A DNA stretch of 64,000 bases from Trichoplax sp. H2 (lineage: Eukaryota > Placozoa > Uniplacotomia > Trichoplacea). Numbering within the stretch: the stretch's first letter is position 1; every line of letters starts with the position of its first letter. The notes under the pieces were generated by a model, which had not been told where the DNA came from, ran no database searches, and saw nothing but the letters and a program-made list of their open reading frames with translations. A program made the translations under genes and the position numbers. Of the stretch, positions 33,681-46,082 are shown piece by piece. The DNA lies in contig NOWV01000208.1 in the NCBI GenBank assembly GCA_003344405.1, positions 62,001-126,000 on the forward strand. The letters are read 5' to 3'.

Positions 33681-35051
33681 CTTAACCGCTGGTAAGTGTA
33701 CTGTACTTAATATCAGCAGTCAGGTACGATAATTTGGACTGCAACACTTAGTTACACCAGTACAGTACACGTACTTATAGATAAGCAAAGCAAATTTATA
33801 AAAGTGACTATAAATGTTCTAGAAATTGATACCACTTATATGGAACTATAGGCATGATGAAACATAATTTATAGTCAGTTAAGCAAATGTGGAAGATATG
33901 TTTAAAAATTTATATTAAACTAACAAGATTATTGTTATTTAGCCAATAAATTACTTAACAGACTGAGTAGCGGCAATAAAGATATAACATTGAATTTTAT
34001 AGCATTATAAGACATTCGGTAGAATTCCTGACGGGTCAATCTTATATTTATTTTCAAATTTTAGACTTGTATTACACAATCAGTAAAGAAATTATTCAGG
34101 GGCGTTAAAGAAAGGCTTCGGTTTCTAACTAAAATTTACTGTAATCTTTAAGTTTTTATTATTTATTTGACCTATTACTAACAATTTGTGTAGTTGTTAC
34201 ATTGTCTGCATAATTCTGCAAATACTAGCTACAAAGAAAGCCTGGTTTATAAAGCTATTGTAGGTTCTCAAATTCAAATTCAATGTCTCTTTCATATTGT
34301 CATGGTGCTATCTGAATAGCGTATAAAAATAGCAAAGCATTCCATTGCTAGTGATATATTTATTTATTAAAGTCGAATTATACAGTACCGCAGTATTAGT
34401 TGCTCTACGCCAAATCAAGTGTCCACTGAGAGATAGTATGTTTTCTTTTATATTTACTTTCATGTGAAATAAGGTTCTATAAGTGAAAATAAAAACTTTG
34501 CAACTTCAATTTAAAATTAGTTCAATTTTTGAATATTTAGGCTAAGATGCAAAATTTTCAAATGTTCTGATAATTGTAAGTCTTCTTTAAATACCTTGAT
34601 AACAATTAGTAGAACATCTACCTGAAATAAATACGGAATACTTCCATTATAAAAGAGAAGAAAGTATCGCAAATTTTATTTACCAATATTGCTATCTTGT
34701 ACGCACCAATTCGTTAAACTACAGTAGTCTATAATTTATGACAAGCGCTGGTATAAAATAACTCTTCATTATACGAATTTTACAAGGAACATACTAGATT
34801 TTTATAAAATCTTTGGTTTGATGATCAGAAACAGCCTGGAGATGGTATTGATACTGAGATTAATAGTAAAGTTCTTGCTTTATTTGACTTCATTTTGAAT
34901 GATATAGATTATCTGACTTATTCTTACTAAAAATGACTGCTAATTTTCTTAAGAAAAGAATAGTTATGTCTACACTTTTGATGTATTTGCTGCAACCTTT
35001 GATAAATTTAGCTGGAACGACACTATTACCTAGAGTATGACTATATCTACA
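33681..35051. other. intergenic, left part of a segmental duplication
   Basis: No gene is seen. From about 34440 onward the sequence is recognisably related to 38640 onward (for example CAATTTAAAAT, AATATTTAGG and GATGCAAAATT). It therefore belongs to the duplicated unit that carries the receptor pseudogene. Confidence 0.55.
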
Positions 35052-36012
35052 TTAATTAATTAATACACCTTGAATAGATCGATTATAATACAAATAGATC
35101 AATGGATTAAGCAAACAAGGCAAGGTGAATGTCACAATAGTAAGTTGGGGTACGAAGGATGTATTTACCCTGTTTACATAAAAATACTTAGCCGTGCTTT
35201 GTGATTGAATCGATACGTTAATGTAACCAAGGAAGATTGGATAACAAGATATCATGAAAGATGCTGTTATTAAAATTAACATTTTAATTGTATTACGCTG
35301 ACGTTGACGATTGTTTTTGAATTCCTGACAAAGAGGATGTCTTCAGCCATTTTTCGATACATTTTGATATAAATATTGAATTATTCTGCCATACGTAATA
35401 ATGATAATGATAGAAGGTACCAGGATTAGGATTACAAATATCGTGATGAATTATGGTATGTTAAGTGATGGGCTGATATATGCTGCATTACAAACATACG
35501 GATAGTTAATATCGACACTATTGAGTAAGAGAAAAGGCAATGCTATAATAAATCCAGCAAGCCAGCTATATCCTATCAGCAGTCGAAATTTTAATGGTGT
35601 ATTGAAATAAGAAGAGCGACTCACTATCACAAACGAAATAGCGTAATAGCTGCTAATGTATAGGTTGATGAATGATAACTTATATAATTGAAGAAAGGTA
35701 TAATTTTGCATAATACAACAAGTAAAGGTGTTGATGCAACATAATCTGTTAAACAGTAGTCAAATCCTGTCAAAAGAGAAAACACAGCTAAAACTAAACA
35801 ATCAGAAATTGCCATATTGATCATTAATACGTGACAGTGTACAGTTCTTTCTTTTTGATAATTACATAACAAATAATACAATTAGCAGCAATTCCTAAAA
35901 GACTTATTATAACTATCGTTGGTAATACAATCTTCAAGGCTTGATGTTGATGCCAAGCAAATTCACGTAGCGCCGATATGTTAGGTGTTTGATTCGTATG
36001 AACTATCATCAT
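35052..36012 (-). pseudogene. class A GPCR pseudogene, sister of the 40098-41138 gene
   Basis: A full-length receptor is recognisable but broken. The ATG at 36010-36012 opens an N-terminus with sequons NQT and NIS and an intact TM1. A frameshift follows KKELYTVTY (about 35830) and another lies before TM4 (about 35640-35700), replacing the ERY region. TM4 and ECL2 are readable to SLNIP, where TAA replaces a Tyr codon (about 35451). A TGA lies in ICL3 (about 35350). TM6-TM7 are open at 35052-35282, with SCYP and NPLIY. The C-tail is cut short by a stop after GVLIN. At 7.49 it still has Asn, while its intact sister has His. Confidence 0.92.
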
Positions 36013-36294
36013 GTAAGACTTGTCATCAAAGTTTTGTATCGCATATCCATTATACCACTAAACGAATATTGTAATGATCCTTACAGTGCTAATCCAATAT
36101 TTATTGGATCGATTTGAATTCTACTGTACTTCTAATGTAGCATCATAATCGAATGTCTTTAAATACCACTCAGTACAATAGAGGCTCTTTATTTTATTAA
36201 AGCTTCCGATATATTAGATCTAATGCATGGACTACTAGATAATATATCACCTAGCTATCTATATTCGATCTTACTAGGTAAGATGTTGACACCA

Positions 36295-37659
36295 AATATT
36301 CTGAATTGTTTCTACGAGAAATATTAATGACTTGTCACTAATCTGTATCAAATCTTTCAAATTTAGATATTTCAATGCTAGAGCTGGATCACGTCCAAAT
36401 CTGTCGCATATAGCCAATTTATCATCGTTAATTACGCTAATCAAAAACTTTTATATGACTATCACAACTACTTTTCTGACGTTAGTATCGCTGGGTATTG
36501 ACAGTTGATGTTTTAGCGTCAGATTGTACTGTAACTGTACGAGTATAGACTACATTACAGTACTTTATCGTCATGTTATAAATCCTCTTTCTCTAAGGAT
36601 AGGGTTTTGCTACTAAGTCAAATTCCTTTACAATTTGAATAGACGATCAAACGCCCTTTCTTTAGATTAGGCAATTGCTCTCGGGCTACTTCTATAGTAA
36701 TGTCTATATAATACCTTGTAAAATAATGAAGAAGAAAAGATGGCGACATGATGATTTGGCGGGGTAAAACTTGAAGACACTATCACTTTCTTGATATTTT
36801 TTATAGTAAAATAATACTAGTTTGTAATGTAACTTAGTATTGTGATTGTAGACTGTTAGCCATGTGTAGTATAATGTACGGTAGATATTTATCCTAAGAG
36901 ATATTTGGTAGCTGTAACTATAGACTGTAGTGGTAGAGACTCTATGCTAGAGTACAGATGACTATATACAGTAAGCTGTTGAGTTACTAATATGGCTATA
37001 GGTAGAAATAGAACTGTAAATCATATATTAGGATATGGTTAATTCATTGTACTTTGGCTGGTGTGAATAATGTCTACGTAAGTACTGTAGTCGTATCCAT
37101 ATTGGATTAATGATGGTCCGCAGTAGAATAGTCTTACTAAGAATAATTTAACTATGTGTAAAATAAGGTAAAAGGTTGCCATGCGGATTGTAGCTGCGAA
37201 TGCTANNNNNNNNNNNNNNNNNNNNAATATTCTGAATTGTTTCTACGAGAAATATTAATGACTTGTCACTAATCTGTATCAAATCTTTCAAATTTAGATA
37301 TTTCAATACTAGAGCTGGATCACGTCCGAACCTGTCGCATATAGCCAATTTATCATCGTTAATTATACTGTAACTGTACGATTATAGACTACATTACAGT
37401 ACTTTATCGTCATGTTATAAATCCCATTTCTCTAAGGATAGGGCTTTGCTACTAAGTCAAATTCCTTTACAATTTGAATAGACGATCAAACGCACTTTCT
37501 TTAGATTAGGCAATTGCTCTCGCGCTACTTCTATAATAATGTCTATATAATACCTTGTAAAATAATGAAGAAGAAAAGATGGCGACATGATGATTTGGCA
37601 GGGTAAAACTTAAAGACACTATCACTTTCTTGATATTGTTTATAGTAAAATAATACTAG
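36295..37659. repeat. side-by-side allelic copies around the gap at 37206-37225, third copy at 47438
   Basis: Sequence 36295-36830 recurs at 37226-37659, nearly identical except that the right copy lacks about 95 bases (around 36436-36527). The left copy is followed by an LTR (36833) that runs into the gap, while the right copy continues without it. Much of the same sequence occurs a third time at about 47438-47832, including the 95 bases missing here. The adjacent pair is probably allelic. The third copy is a dispersed repeat. Confidence 0.75.
36833..37205 (+). mobile_element. solo LTR, TATA family, cut by an assembly gap
   Basis: The element starts TGTAATGTAACTTAG and follows the family for 373 bp until the 20-N gap, so the TATA box and 3' end are missing. 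The allelic copy at 37650-37665 and the third copy near 47830 continue past the same point (TAATACTAG then CACATACTA) without it, giving an empty site. The antisense frame of the family is open here as far as it goes. Confidence 0.78.
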
Positions 37660-40097
37660 TCACATACTAAAAGCTACAAACGACTCTACTTTTTAGTCCT
37701 TTACTACATTTGAATCTCGCTTAAACCCCATCTGTCTTGGAACACCAATTAACTGTTATCCCCTATAACAGCAGTGTAGGAAAGAAATTACTCTCTCAAT
37801 CCTTATTGCAAGTTGCGCCTATTTCTAGCTCGTAGCAATTCCTTTAAATGTCACATTGGTTACAGTTCTAAGCGGCAGTATTTTTTACTAGGGAATGATA
37901 AGTGATTGATGTAGTTGCAGTAGTAATATTGATTAAAAATTTTTAACTAAAATTTTATAAGCTTATTAAATGCCTGTAAAGATCAGAAGAGACTAATTCA
38001 ATGCATACGACAACTTACGTGTGATGCCTAGTTTATGTAGCAACCAAAGATAGTAAACGAAATCCAGTAATCCTGATTGCAATTCTAGAACGATAAGTTG
38101 CTGTATGCTCTCACTTTTAAGTTCAAAGTCTATTTTCTTATTGACAAGGTATTATCTAGACGTCTTATTAGAATAGCAGATCTGTTATAATTCTACGCTG
38201 TAATTTCGCAGAACTCGCTCTGCTTAAGCACTCTGGTCAGTCACTACACTTGAAGAATGAAAGCTAAGGATTATGTATTTGCAATCAAATGCTTTTACTC
38301 TGTGAACAAAATCACATAAGCCAACAAAACTAGAACTCAGAGTTACTAACTGAGAACCGCTCGCCATATATTGCGTTCTTATAAAGTCTTGCAGCTGATT
38401 GTCTGCTGAATATGCATTACCAATCAAATGATTGGTTACAAATAAGTTTAATCAGATATCTTATCACAGTAGTCTCAATATGCCGAGTTTAATAGCAGTG
38501 CATGTTGAGCAATTATGGGTTTTGCACACATTAGTAATAACTTTCCTTAATAAGGAATTATAACAAAATTAAGCCATTATCATTGAGAAAGTCATTTGAA
38601 AAAGTCGATACGTAAGTGTCTAATTAAAGATAGAACTATAATGACTTTCATGTAGGATAAGGTTTTATTAGTTAAATAAAATTTTGTAAATTTAATTTAA
38701 AATCAGATGAAATTTTAAATATTTAGGATAAGATACAAAATTCTTGTATGCTCTGATAATTTATGTATTTTTTTAATGCATTGATAGCAATTAATAGAAT
38801 ATATATGAAATAAATAGGGAATATTTCAATAATAAGACTGAAAAAGCATAGATAATTATAATAGCTAATATTGCCAATTTAATTCACTAAATTTTTAAAC
38901 TACAGAAATTTAAAATTTTGACGTATATTCGGGTGAAGTGGCTTTTTTAGGATACAAATTGTACTAGAAACATACGAGATTTTTTTAATTCCCTGATTCG
39001 AAATCGAGATTAAAAGTACAGCAAGACGGAGCTAGTAGATCTTCAGGCTATTGCGATTACTGGTAGGATTATTATTTTATACTACGTTCTTCGCTTAATT
39101 TATTTTAAATTTACGTATCTAGAAAAACTGTATCTAATGCACTTTTGCTTTACAGTAATCAGCAAAATAAAAATGGTAATTCTGTTTCGTAGAAGATTGT
39201 TTAAGATATTACAAATTCAATAAGTTAATATGAAGCTTGGCGAAGGACAAATAGATCATTATTTCTGATGTTCATCTCTTATTTATTTTTCCTTGATTGA
39301 TTATTTTATTGCATTTGAACCCAGGTCAGAATGAAATAGATAATAATCAATGAAAAAATCATAATCCTATTGCATTAATACAATTAATATGATAACATTT
39401 TAGCGAATTTATGTGGATAATAACAGAATCAGATATCTTGAACACAGCCAATAAAATTGATCATTTCTAACCGTTAAACGAAACTCTATCTAACAACTAT
39501 CAAATACTCTCTGTTCAAAGAATATTCACGATATCTATAACCTATAATAAACACAAAAGGATATCATGATTCATAATTAATTAATCTAGGGCTGGATTAC
39601 GTCCTATTGTGATCGTGGATAACAAATTTTTATGATACTATCGCCGAGTAAGCTATTTTAGATCAGTTTGCGAAAGATTTTATAGCCTAGAAGACTATTA
39701 TTACAAATCCATCGAAAGTATAATCAAGGATAAAATTTAAACTTTTAAATTTACCAACACATATAAGATTACATAGCTTTATGTCATTGTACACAAGAGA
39801 TTCATTAGCTAAATATAAGCTTATTGTAACAAATAAGGCAGTTTGCAAGAATTATATTTAAGACAAAGATGTATGATAAAAGGATACTGTGAAAAGAGTC
39901 ATCTCAATGAGTAAATCACGCATTACAAAGTTATATATGTGGTTTGGCGATCGGAAATAGTCAGAGAATGGTATTGATACTAGTGTTGATGGTAAAGTAG
40001 TTCTAGCTTAATTTCACTTCTCTTTGAATTATAAAAATTATTTAAATTATTCTTAGTAAACAAGATGATTATTTTATTTGAGAACTAATATTCATAT
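37660..40097. other. intergenic, duplicated flanks only
   Basis: No gene is called. 37660-38030 is 5'-side flank of the left duplicated unit, and from about 38640 onward the sequence is 3'-side flank of the right unit. A 67-codon minus-strand frame (38224-38427) has no family signature. 38940-39900 has no counterpart in the left unit. A TTTATT (AATAAA on the minus strand) at 40073-40078 probably serves the receptor at 40098. Confidence 0.5.
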
Positions 40098-41138
40098 TTA
40101 CTCTTTCGATGAATTAGCTGGAGCGATACTACTACTTGGAGTATGACCGTATCTACAGCAATCAATTAATGCACCTCTTATAGATCGATTATAATGCAAA
40201 TAGATCAATGGATGAAGTATGCAAGGCAAAGTGTATGTAATTATCATAAATTTTGATATGATCGATGCTCTAAGCCTGTTTTCATACAAATATTTTGCCG
40301 TGCTTTGCCGTTGAATCGATACACTAATATAAGCAAGGAAGATTGGATAACAAGAAATTGTGAAGGACGCAGTTACTAAAACTAACATCTTAATTGTGTT
40401 ACGCTGATGTTGACGATTATTTTTGAATCCTTGACTAAGAGTATGTCTTCTGTCATTATTCGATACATTTTTATATAAATATCGAATTATTTTACCGTAC
40501 ATAATAATGATAATAATAGAAGGAACCACAAGAAGGACTATAAACACCGTGATGAAATAAGGTATGTTGAATGATGGACTAATAAATCCTATACTGCAAG
40601 AATACGGATAGTTAATATCGATACCATAGACTATGATACTAGGCATTGCTATAATAAATCCAGCAAGCCAGCTATATCCTATCATCAGTCGTAACTTTGA
40701 TGCTGTATTGAAAAAAGAAGGATGGTGAATCGCTGCCGAAGATAAAATGTAATAGCGCTCAATACTGATGGCTGCTAATGTACATGTTGATGCATGATAG
40801 CTTATGCTATTGAAGTAACCTAAAATTTTGCAAAAGGCAACAAGTAAGGGTGTTGATGCAACATGATCTGTTAGATAGTAATTAATTCCCTCGATGCAAG
40901 AGAGCACAGCTAAAATTAAGCAATCGGAAATAGCCATATTGATCATTAAGTAATAAGTAACAGCGCGTAGTTCCTTCTTCTTGATAATAGCATAGCAAAT
41001 AATACAGTTAGCAGCGATCCCTAAAATACTTAGTGTGATCATCGTTGGTAATACAATCTTCATAGATTGCTGTTTCTCCCAAGCAAATTCACGTAGCGCC
41101 GATATGTTAGGTGTCTGATTCGATTGAACGATCATCAT
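40098..41138 (-). CDS. class A GPCR, intronless, HPxxY variant
   Basis: This is a complete 346-aa receptor. Two consecutive ATGs open it (41136-41138 and 41133-41135). N-terminal sequons are NQT (7) and NIS (11). TM1 has N44 and TM2 has D72. C103 and C181 form the disulfide. ERY is at 127-129. TM6 reads SCYP, with Cys at the toggle position and P265. TM7 has HPLIY (309-313), so the conserved Asn 7.49 is His. ECL1 carries NYYLTDHVAS, shared with the broken sister at 35052-36012. The C-tail is short and Ser-rich with a CC pair (327-328). A minus-strand AATAAA lies about 20 bp past the stop. An open frame with intact structural residues suggests a working gene; the ligand is unknown. Confidence 0.95.
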   Translation of the reverse strand: MMIVQSNQTPNISALREFAWEKQQSMKIVLPTMITLSILGIAANCIICYAIIKKKELRAVTYYLMINMAISDCLILAVLSCIEGINYYLTDHVASTPLLVAFCKILGYFNSISYHASTCTLAAISIERYYILSSAAIHHPSFFNTASKLRLMIGYSWLAGFIIAMPSIIVYGIDINYPYSCSIGFISPSFNIPYFITVFIVLLVVPSIIIIIMYGKIIRYLYKNVSNNDRRHTLSQGFKNNRQHQRNTIKMLVLVTASFTISCYPIFLAYISVSIQRQSTAKYLYENRLRASIISKFMIITYTLPCILHPLIYLHYNRSIRGALIDCCRYGHTPSSSIAPANSSKE

Positions 41139-43381
41139 GGAAGATTTGTGATCAAAACTGTGTATAGTTCATCATTTATACCATTAAAAATTCTTTTTAT
41201 AATGATCCCTACAATTCTAATGTAATATTTACTCAATCGATAGAAATCTTGCTGTAGTTCTACAGTAGCATCATAAGCTACTATCTCTAAGTACAACATA
41301 GTATGTAGGAGAGGTTTTCTAATATTACTAAAGCGTAAAATACAATAGTATAATTATTATTATTGAGAAAAATATCATGCCTTTGTAGTCTAAAACAATA
41401 ATTACGCCTGTTAATTAACGGTAATACTTTTGCTAATCATAGCGAATGGCCTATGATTTTGAACTACACAAAATATCTCGTAGTATCTCTTATATTGGTA
41501 ACAGATCGATATTTTGACCTAATTCGTAGACTACTAGATACTATATCCTCTAGCTGCCTGTATTTAATCTTACTAAGTAAGATCGTGGTATCAAATGTTT
41601 CAAACTAATTTTGTGAAAAATATGAGTAGTATTGTCACTAATTGGCCTCAAACTTTTCAAAATTAGATACTGTTTTTATGTTGGAACTGGATCACGCCCG
41701 GATATATTACACATCAGCTTTCATCATTGTTAATTAGGGTATGATTGTTTTCTGAAACTAAAATGCAGATATCCAGTTTATCAAGTTTTCGTCTTTAAAG
41801 TCTAAAGAAATACCGGTAATGTATTCGGATCATTCCTGACTTAACAAAAACAAGAAAAGTTCTGAATTTTTCTGTGAACGCACTTAATAATGAATTATAT
41901 CATTAACATTGGTATTTACAATTTTCTTTAATTATTTAACAATTGAAGCACTTTTTGGCTATATTTTATTTCCATCATTCCTTTCAATATCACCTTGGTT
42001 AATGTTCTAAAAGGTAGTTTTATATTCTGAAAGATAATAAGTTATTAATATAGTTGGCAATACTGTCCAAAATTCGTTAATTAAAATTTTTCAAGCTTAT
42101 CACATGGCTAAGTGGGTTAGACGAGACTAATTCAATATATGCAACAACTTATATGCGATACTGCAATGATCTCAGCTAATTACAGTAGTTTTGCTTTAGG
42201 TTATACCGCCATAGCATACGTATAGAACTGTATATTTTGATGGAATAAGTGTTGACTTGAGAACTATTTACTACAGATGCCTTTTTTATGTAGCAATTTA
42301 GTATGGTAAACCAAATACAGTAATACTGATAGTAATATTTTGTTGCTTAGAATACCTTATTGTATTAAATGCACTACAATAACGTAGTTAATTGTCTGTT
42401 CTACGTTCAGTACTAATCGATAAATTATTGACTACAACACCATTCATAAAATGATTTGATAATTTTATTAAAGTTGCCACTAACATAGTTAATAAGCATT
42501 TTGAAAATTTCTGTATTTGGAACAGAAATTGGAAGTGATCAGGACAAGTGACTAGGACAATTCATCATTTAGTTAGTCCTAACGTCCTAACCTGTTAGAA
42601 GATACTGCAAACTTTATGCGATAAAAATGAGCCATCGTATTCTCTTGTATTACTTATTAAAAATCTTGAGAAACATTTTATAATGGATACACTATACAAT
42701 TAAGATGATTCTTACTTCAATTGTTGTCGGACCTATAGACATTTCATAAATATCTACAGGGTTTACATCTCTTCCTGATCATAAAAGATTGAAATAAACT
42801 ATTAAGATAGCGTATCAACTGTCGTCCAGTATGGATATCAATGTCCATGATTTATTCCAATAGTAGATAAATTAATTGTCAGGTCTCGCTTATATAAATA
42901 GCCAAATTTTAAATTCTAATATCACAAAATGCTGATTCTTGCAATAAAATTTATGAAAAAGGGTATTCGTAAAATATCTTTATTTGATGGCAACGCCGAA
43001 ATTTTATAGCTTTTAGGAATACTATTAAAAATCTAAAGTACCTGTAATTTCAGATAAATAGTTACGCAGATTACGATAAATACAACTCTTGTAGTCTACT
43101 ACTTCTAATGATATTAAAAATTAAAATATCGACGCTTTTGCTGAGTAAAAGTAATTATGCAGATCACGATGAATACGGTGCTAGTACTCTATTATTTCTA
43201 ATAAAATTAGAAACGAGTAACACTTCGGAATAATGTAGTAGTTATGGGAAAGATTACAGCCTACAATAGCTACCAATTAAGCCAAAAACGAAAATTTTTC
43301 TAATGTTAATGATAGATCTATAAACCTTATACTGTATGGTATTTACGAGCATATTTGTGAATATTACGAGAAATATGATAG
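41139..43381. other. intergenic between two receptors
   Basis: 41139-42170 is 5' flank shared with the left duplicated unit. From about 43090 the sequence is 3' flank of the next receptor, repeated near 49860-50200. No gene or RNA was recognised between them. Confidence 0.5.
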
Positions 43382-44473
43382 CTAAGGTGGCAAAAATTGA
43401 TTTGATGTATTAGCTGGACTAATTTGAATAGTAAAATTGTTGTAACGTCGATAACATCGAATAGGCAACGCAGCCCGGATAGTTTGGTTATAATAGAGAT
43501 AAATGAATGGATTAAGAACGCAGGGTACTGTGTGTGAAATAAAAGAAAGCAGAGCTAAAGTGGCTTGAAATCCGTCAGTTTGAATAAAAATTTCCAGAGA
43601 ATTTTGATGACGAAAGGATAATGCTAAGTAAGTGATAAATACCGGTAAGCATGATACCATAAATGCGAACGTTACAATACTCAGCATTTTAATAGTGTTA
43701 AGCTGGCGTCGACGACTACTTTGAAAGGCTTCATTGTTCTGACGGTGCTTGTTGTTATGTTGAATATTTCGATATAGAAATCGTATAATTTTAGAGTACA
43801 TAACAATTATGATCGTCGAGGGTATAGCAAATATCAAAATTGACATACAAATGTAATAAGGTATATTAAATGACGGTCTTATAAATGCAAAGTTACACAT
43901 CAATGGGCGATGAGGTAATATATTGATTATAATGCCGTGCGGCCATGCAATTAATACTCCTACAATCCAGCTAAATGCAATTACTGATCCTAGTTTAAAG
44001 TTAGTGTTGAAAAATGAAATACTAGATAAATTACTAGATGATATTGAGTAATAACGTTCAATGCTAAGGACGACTAATGTGAATATGGATGAAATATATC
44101 CGATAGCATCAATAAAAAAAATTATCTTACAAACAATAACCATTAGTTGCGTATAAAATAATCGAGTAGATAGGTAATAGTTAATCGCAAGTATTATTGT
44201 CGATATGCATAAGATCAAGCAATCAGATATAGCCATATTTATCATTAAGTAAAATGTCGGTGTGCGCAGTTCTTTTTTCCGCAGGATTGCCCAACATACG
44301 AACATATTAGCAGTAACTCCGATTATAGTCCAAAAACTGATAACGACTAAGGAAGGTAATAGTCCGAATATTTCTGGTTGGGAATACTGATTCTGCATGG
44401 ATGTGTTTTGTGACTGATTATAATTAGTAACAGTTAATAATTTACTGGCATCATACGGAGAAATTGTAGACAT
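43382..44473 (-). CDS. class A GPCR, intronless, ERY and NPFIY
   Basis: This is a complete 363-aa receptor with its ATG at 44471-44473. N-terminal sequons are NQS (19) and NTS (23). TM1 has N56 and TM2 has D84 in MAISDCL. C115 and C193 pair. ERY is at 139-141, the TM4 tryptophan is in FSWIVG, TM6 reads SCLP with Cys at the toggle position and P277, and TM7 has NPFIY (321-325). ICL3 is basic (KHRQNNEAFQSSRRRQ), typical of G-protein coupling loops. Its 3' flank and its upstream flank beyond 44655 occur again near 49.9-50.6 kb without most of the coding body, so this locus was once duplicated. The ligand is unknown. Confidence 0.95.
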   Translation of the reverse strand: MSTISPYDASKLLTVTNYNQSQNTSMQNQYSQPEIFGLLPSLVVISFWTIIGVTANMFVCWAILRKKELRTPTFYLMINMAISDCLILCISTIILAINYYLSTRLFYTQLMVIVCKIIFFIDAIGYISSIFTLVVLSIERYYSISSSNLSSISFFNTNFKLGSVIAFSWIVGVLIAWPHGIIINILPHRPLMCNFAFIRPSFNIPYYICMSILIFAIPSTIIIVMYSKIIRFLYRNIQHNNKHRQNNEAFQSSRRRQLNTIKMLSIVTFAFMVSCLPVFITYLALSFRHQNSLEIFIQTDGFQATLALLSFISHTVPCVLNPFIYLYYNQTIRAALPIRCYRRYNNFTIQISPANTSNQFLPP

Positions 44474-44909
44474 TATAAGGTAATCTTATCTCGTAATTGC
44501 CAATATAAGTACTTGATGGATGCCAGCTATGGAATTTGATTTATATTCTTCAACAGGATCAAAGTGCAAAGGAAAGAAGACGGTCATTCAAGCGAAATAT
44601 GATCTTGATGAAATACTGTAAATATCATAAATAGAAAATATTTGTTGTAATGGAAGCTAGCAATGATGTACTGATAGTTTATTTGTAAGAGGTGGGCTAG
44701 CTCATTATTAACTTATAACTAAATTGACATATTGTGCATAATAATAAACATGCCTATCGAATAGATTAATTATTCATATGAAGGTTGTCTCTATCTTTAT
44801 ATTCTAAAATAATTGTAGCCCATTTTAAATACTGAATCGCTACTCGATAATCTCCTATCTACGATCAATGTTATGCTGAGAAACTTTAGCATTTATAGTT
44901 GACAGACAA
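44474..44909. other. 5' flank of the 363-aa receptor
   Basis: The stretch is AT-rich. From about 44655 to 44900 it resembles 50340-50570, in particular GTCTCTATC, TGTAGCCC and the words that follow. No promoter motif was assigned. Confidence 0.45.
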
Positions 44910-44914
44910 TATGT

Positions 44915-45264
44915 TGTTGCGGAGCTTGCTCCTCATAGTTTTAAAATCACTTTATGACAGTAAAGTCTTGTTGTTTTATTCGATAAGAGACTAGTACCCG
45001 GGCAGTAGTGTGATTGAGGTCAACAATATAAGTTTTTATTATTCATTTTTATCTTAAATATACTGATACCAATTTAAAGTATATCGGTAATAGCGTACAC
45101 TAATTGAAATAATTACAACCTTTAAACTAAATTTCTATCAATTGGCTTGTTTCTGTAGTATTTGAAAAATTATATTCCCTTACATAGGATGCCTGGAGTT
45201 GGCTGAAGATCAAATAGAGTAGAAAGATAAGTTTATCATAGATCAGGGAACTCGTTTTGTGATA
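44915..45264. mobile_element. solo LTR-type element, 350 bp, TSD TATGT
   Basis: The element runs from TGTTGCGGAGC to TTTTGTGATA, between exact TATGT repeats (44910-44914 and 45265-45269). The left end carries the hairpin GGAGC with GCTCC, the same word pair found at the right end of the 11080 element. It ends in TA rather than CA, as does the 11862 element. Confidence 0.75.
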
Positions 45265-45269
45265 TATGT

Positions 45270-46077
45270 CACGAAGTGGTTGGGCATCGGTGTTGGAAAT
45301 TGGTTATGGCAATTATAAGCAAAGCGAGATTTACTATGAAATTCGCAATCCCAGCGAATTTATTATTTGTTTAACCTGTAGCACGGTACTGTATTAATTA
45401 TACTCATACAGTCTGTGTGCTATATAATATTATTTTGTATAGTAAACTATACTTAGACGTATCTTTTAGCGATTTATCGCGCTGATATTCGATTTGCGAG
45501 AAAATATATCGTAAAATACGGTATATCGGTAACGTCACAGGATTGCTGCCTAATATATCAAGGGTGAAACATTGCTAGAACTAGGAATTTTCTGTTCAGT
45601 TATATAAGACTCTGTAACTAGTCAAAGAACTGACTTGTAATTGTTAATGAGAAGGAGAAGAATCGTAAAGAAAGATGATTATGTAATGAAAGTTAATTTT
45701 TAGAGTTCTCCTTTAAGCTTATCTTATTTTATTAAGTATTGTAGCCGTAAAAATAACTTAATTTAGATTAACTACAGTAAGTATAACTTAGTATCGTAAC
45801 ATATTGTGAAACCGACACCTTCATTTGGGTTGGAACTTAAGAATATTCTGTAGTATAATTTTGATAAAAAACCTCGATGTTAAATTGTAATTCATGTGAT
45901 ATATTTATTTCGTATAATACCCCTATTTTAATTATGATAAAAGCTTGTAGCCAATTTTAATTACAAAGTACAGTAGAAATAATATTCTTTCGTCATTGAG
46001 TACGGTGTAATCCGAAACATTTCGATCTGGAATCTAAATTAAGATTGTTTGTTCGTCTTAGTCTTTTTTAGTTATAT
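45270..46077. other. intergenic, nothing recognised
   Basis: This is AT-rich sequence between two LTR-type elements. No open frame, repeat or RNA was recognised. Confidence 0.4.
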
Positions 46078-46082
46078 GTTAT

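Larger units (their letters stand above)
34440..42170. repeat. tandem segmental duplication, two receptor-bearing units
   Basis: The left unit (about 34440-38030) and right unit (about 38640-42170) share similar sequence 3' of the receptor, the receptor itself, and 5' flank. The 5' flank includes the match of 36295-36430 to 41580-41715 and of 37840-38030 to 41975-42165. The left unit carries the broken receptor plus an LTR and an assembly duplication. The right unit carries the intact one. Flanks are more diverged than the receptor part, so the duplication is not recent. Confidence 0.75.

Noticed and set aside
37148-37348. 66-codon minus-strand frame crossing the gap
   Set aside because: It runs through 20 N bases and joins an LTR fragment to a repeat copy, so it is an artefact.
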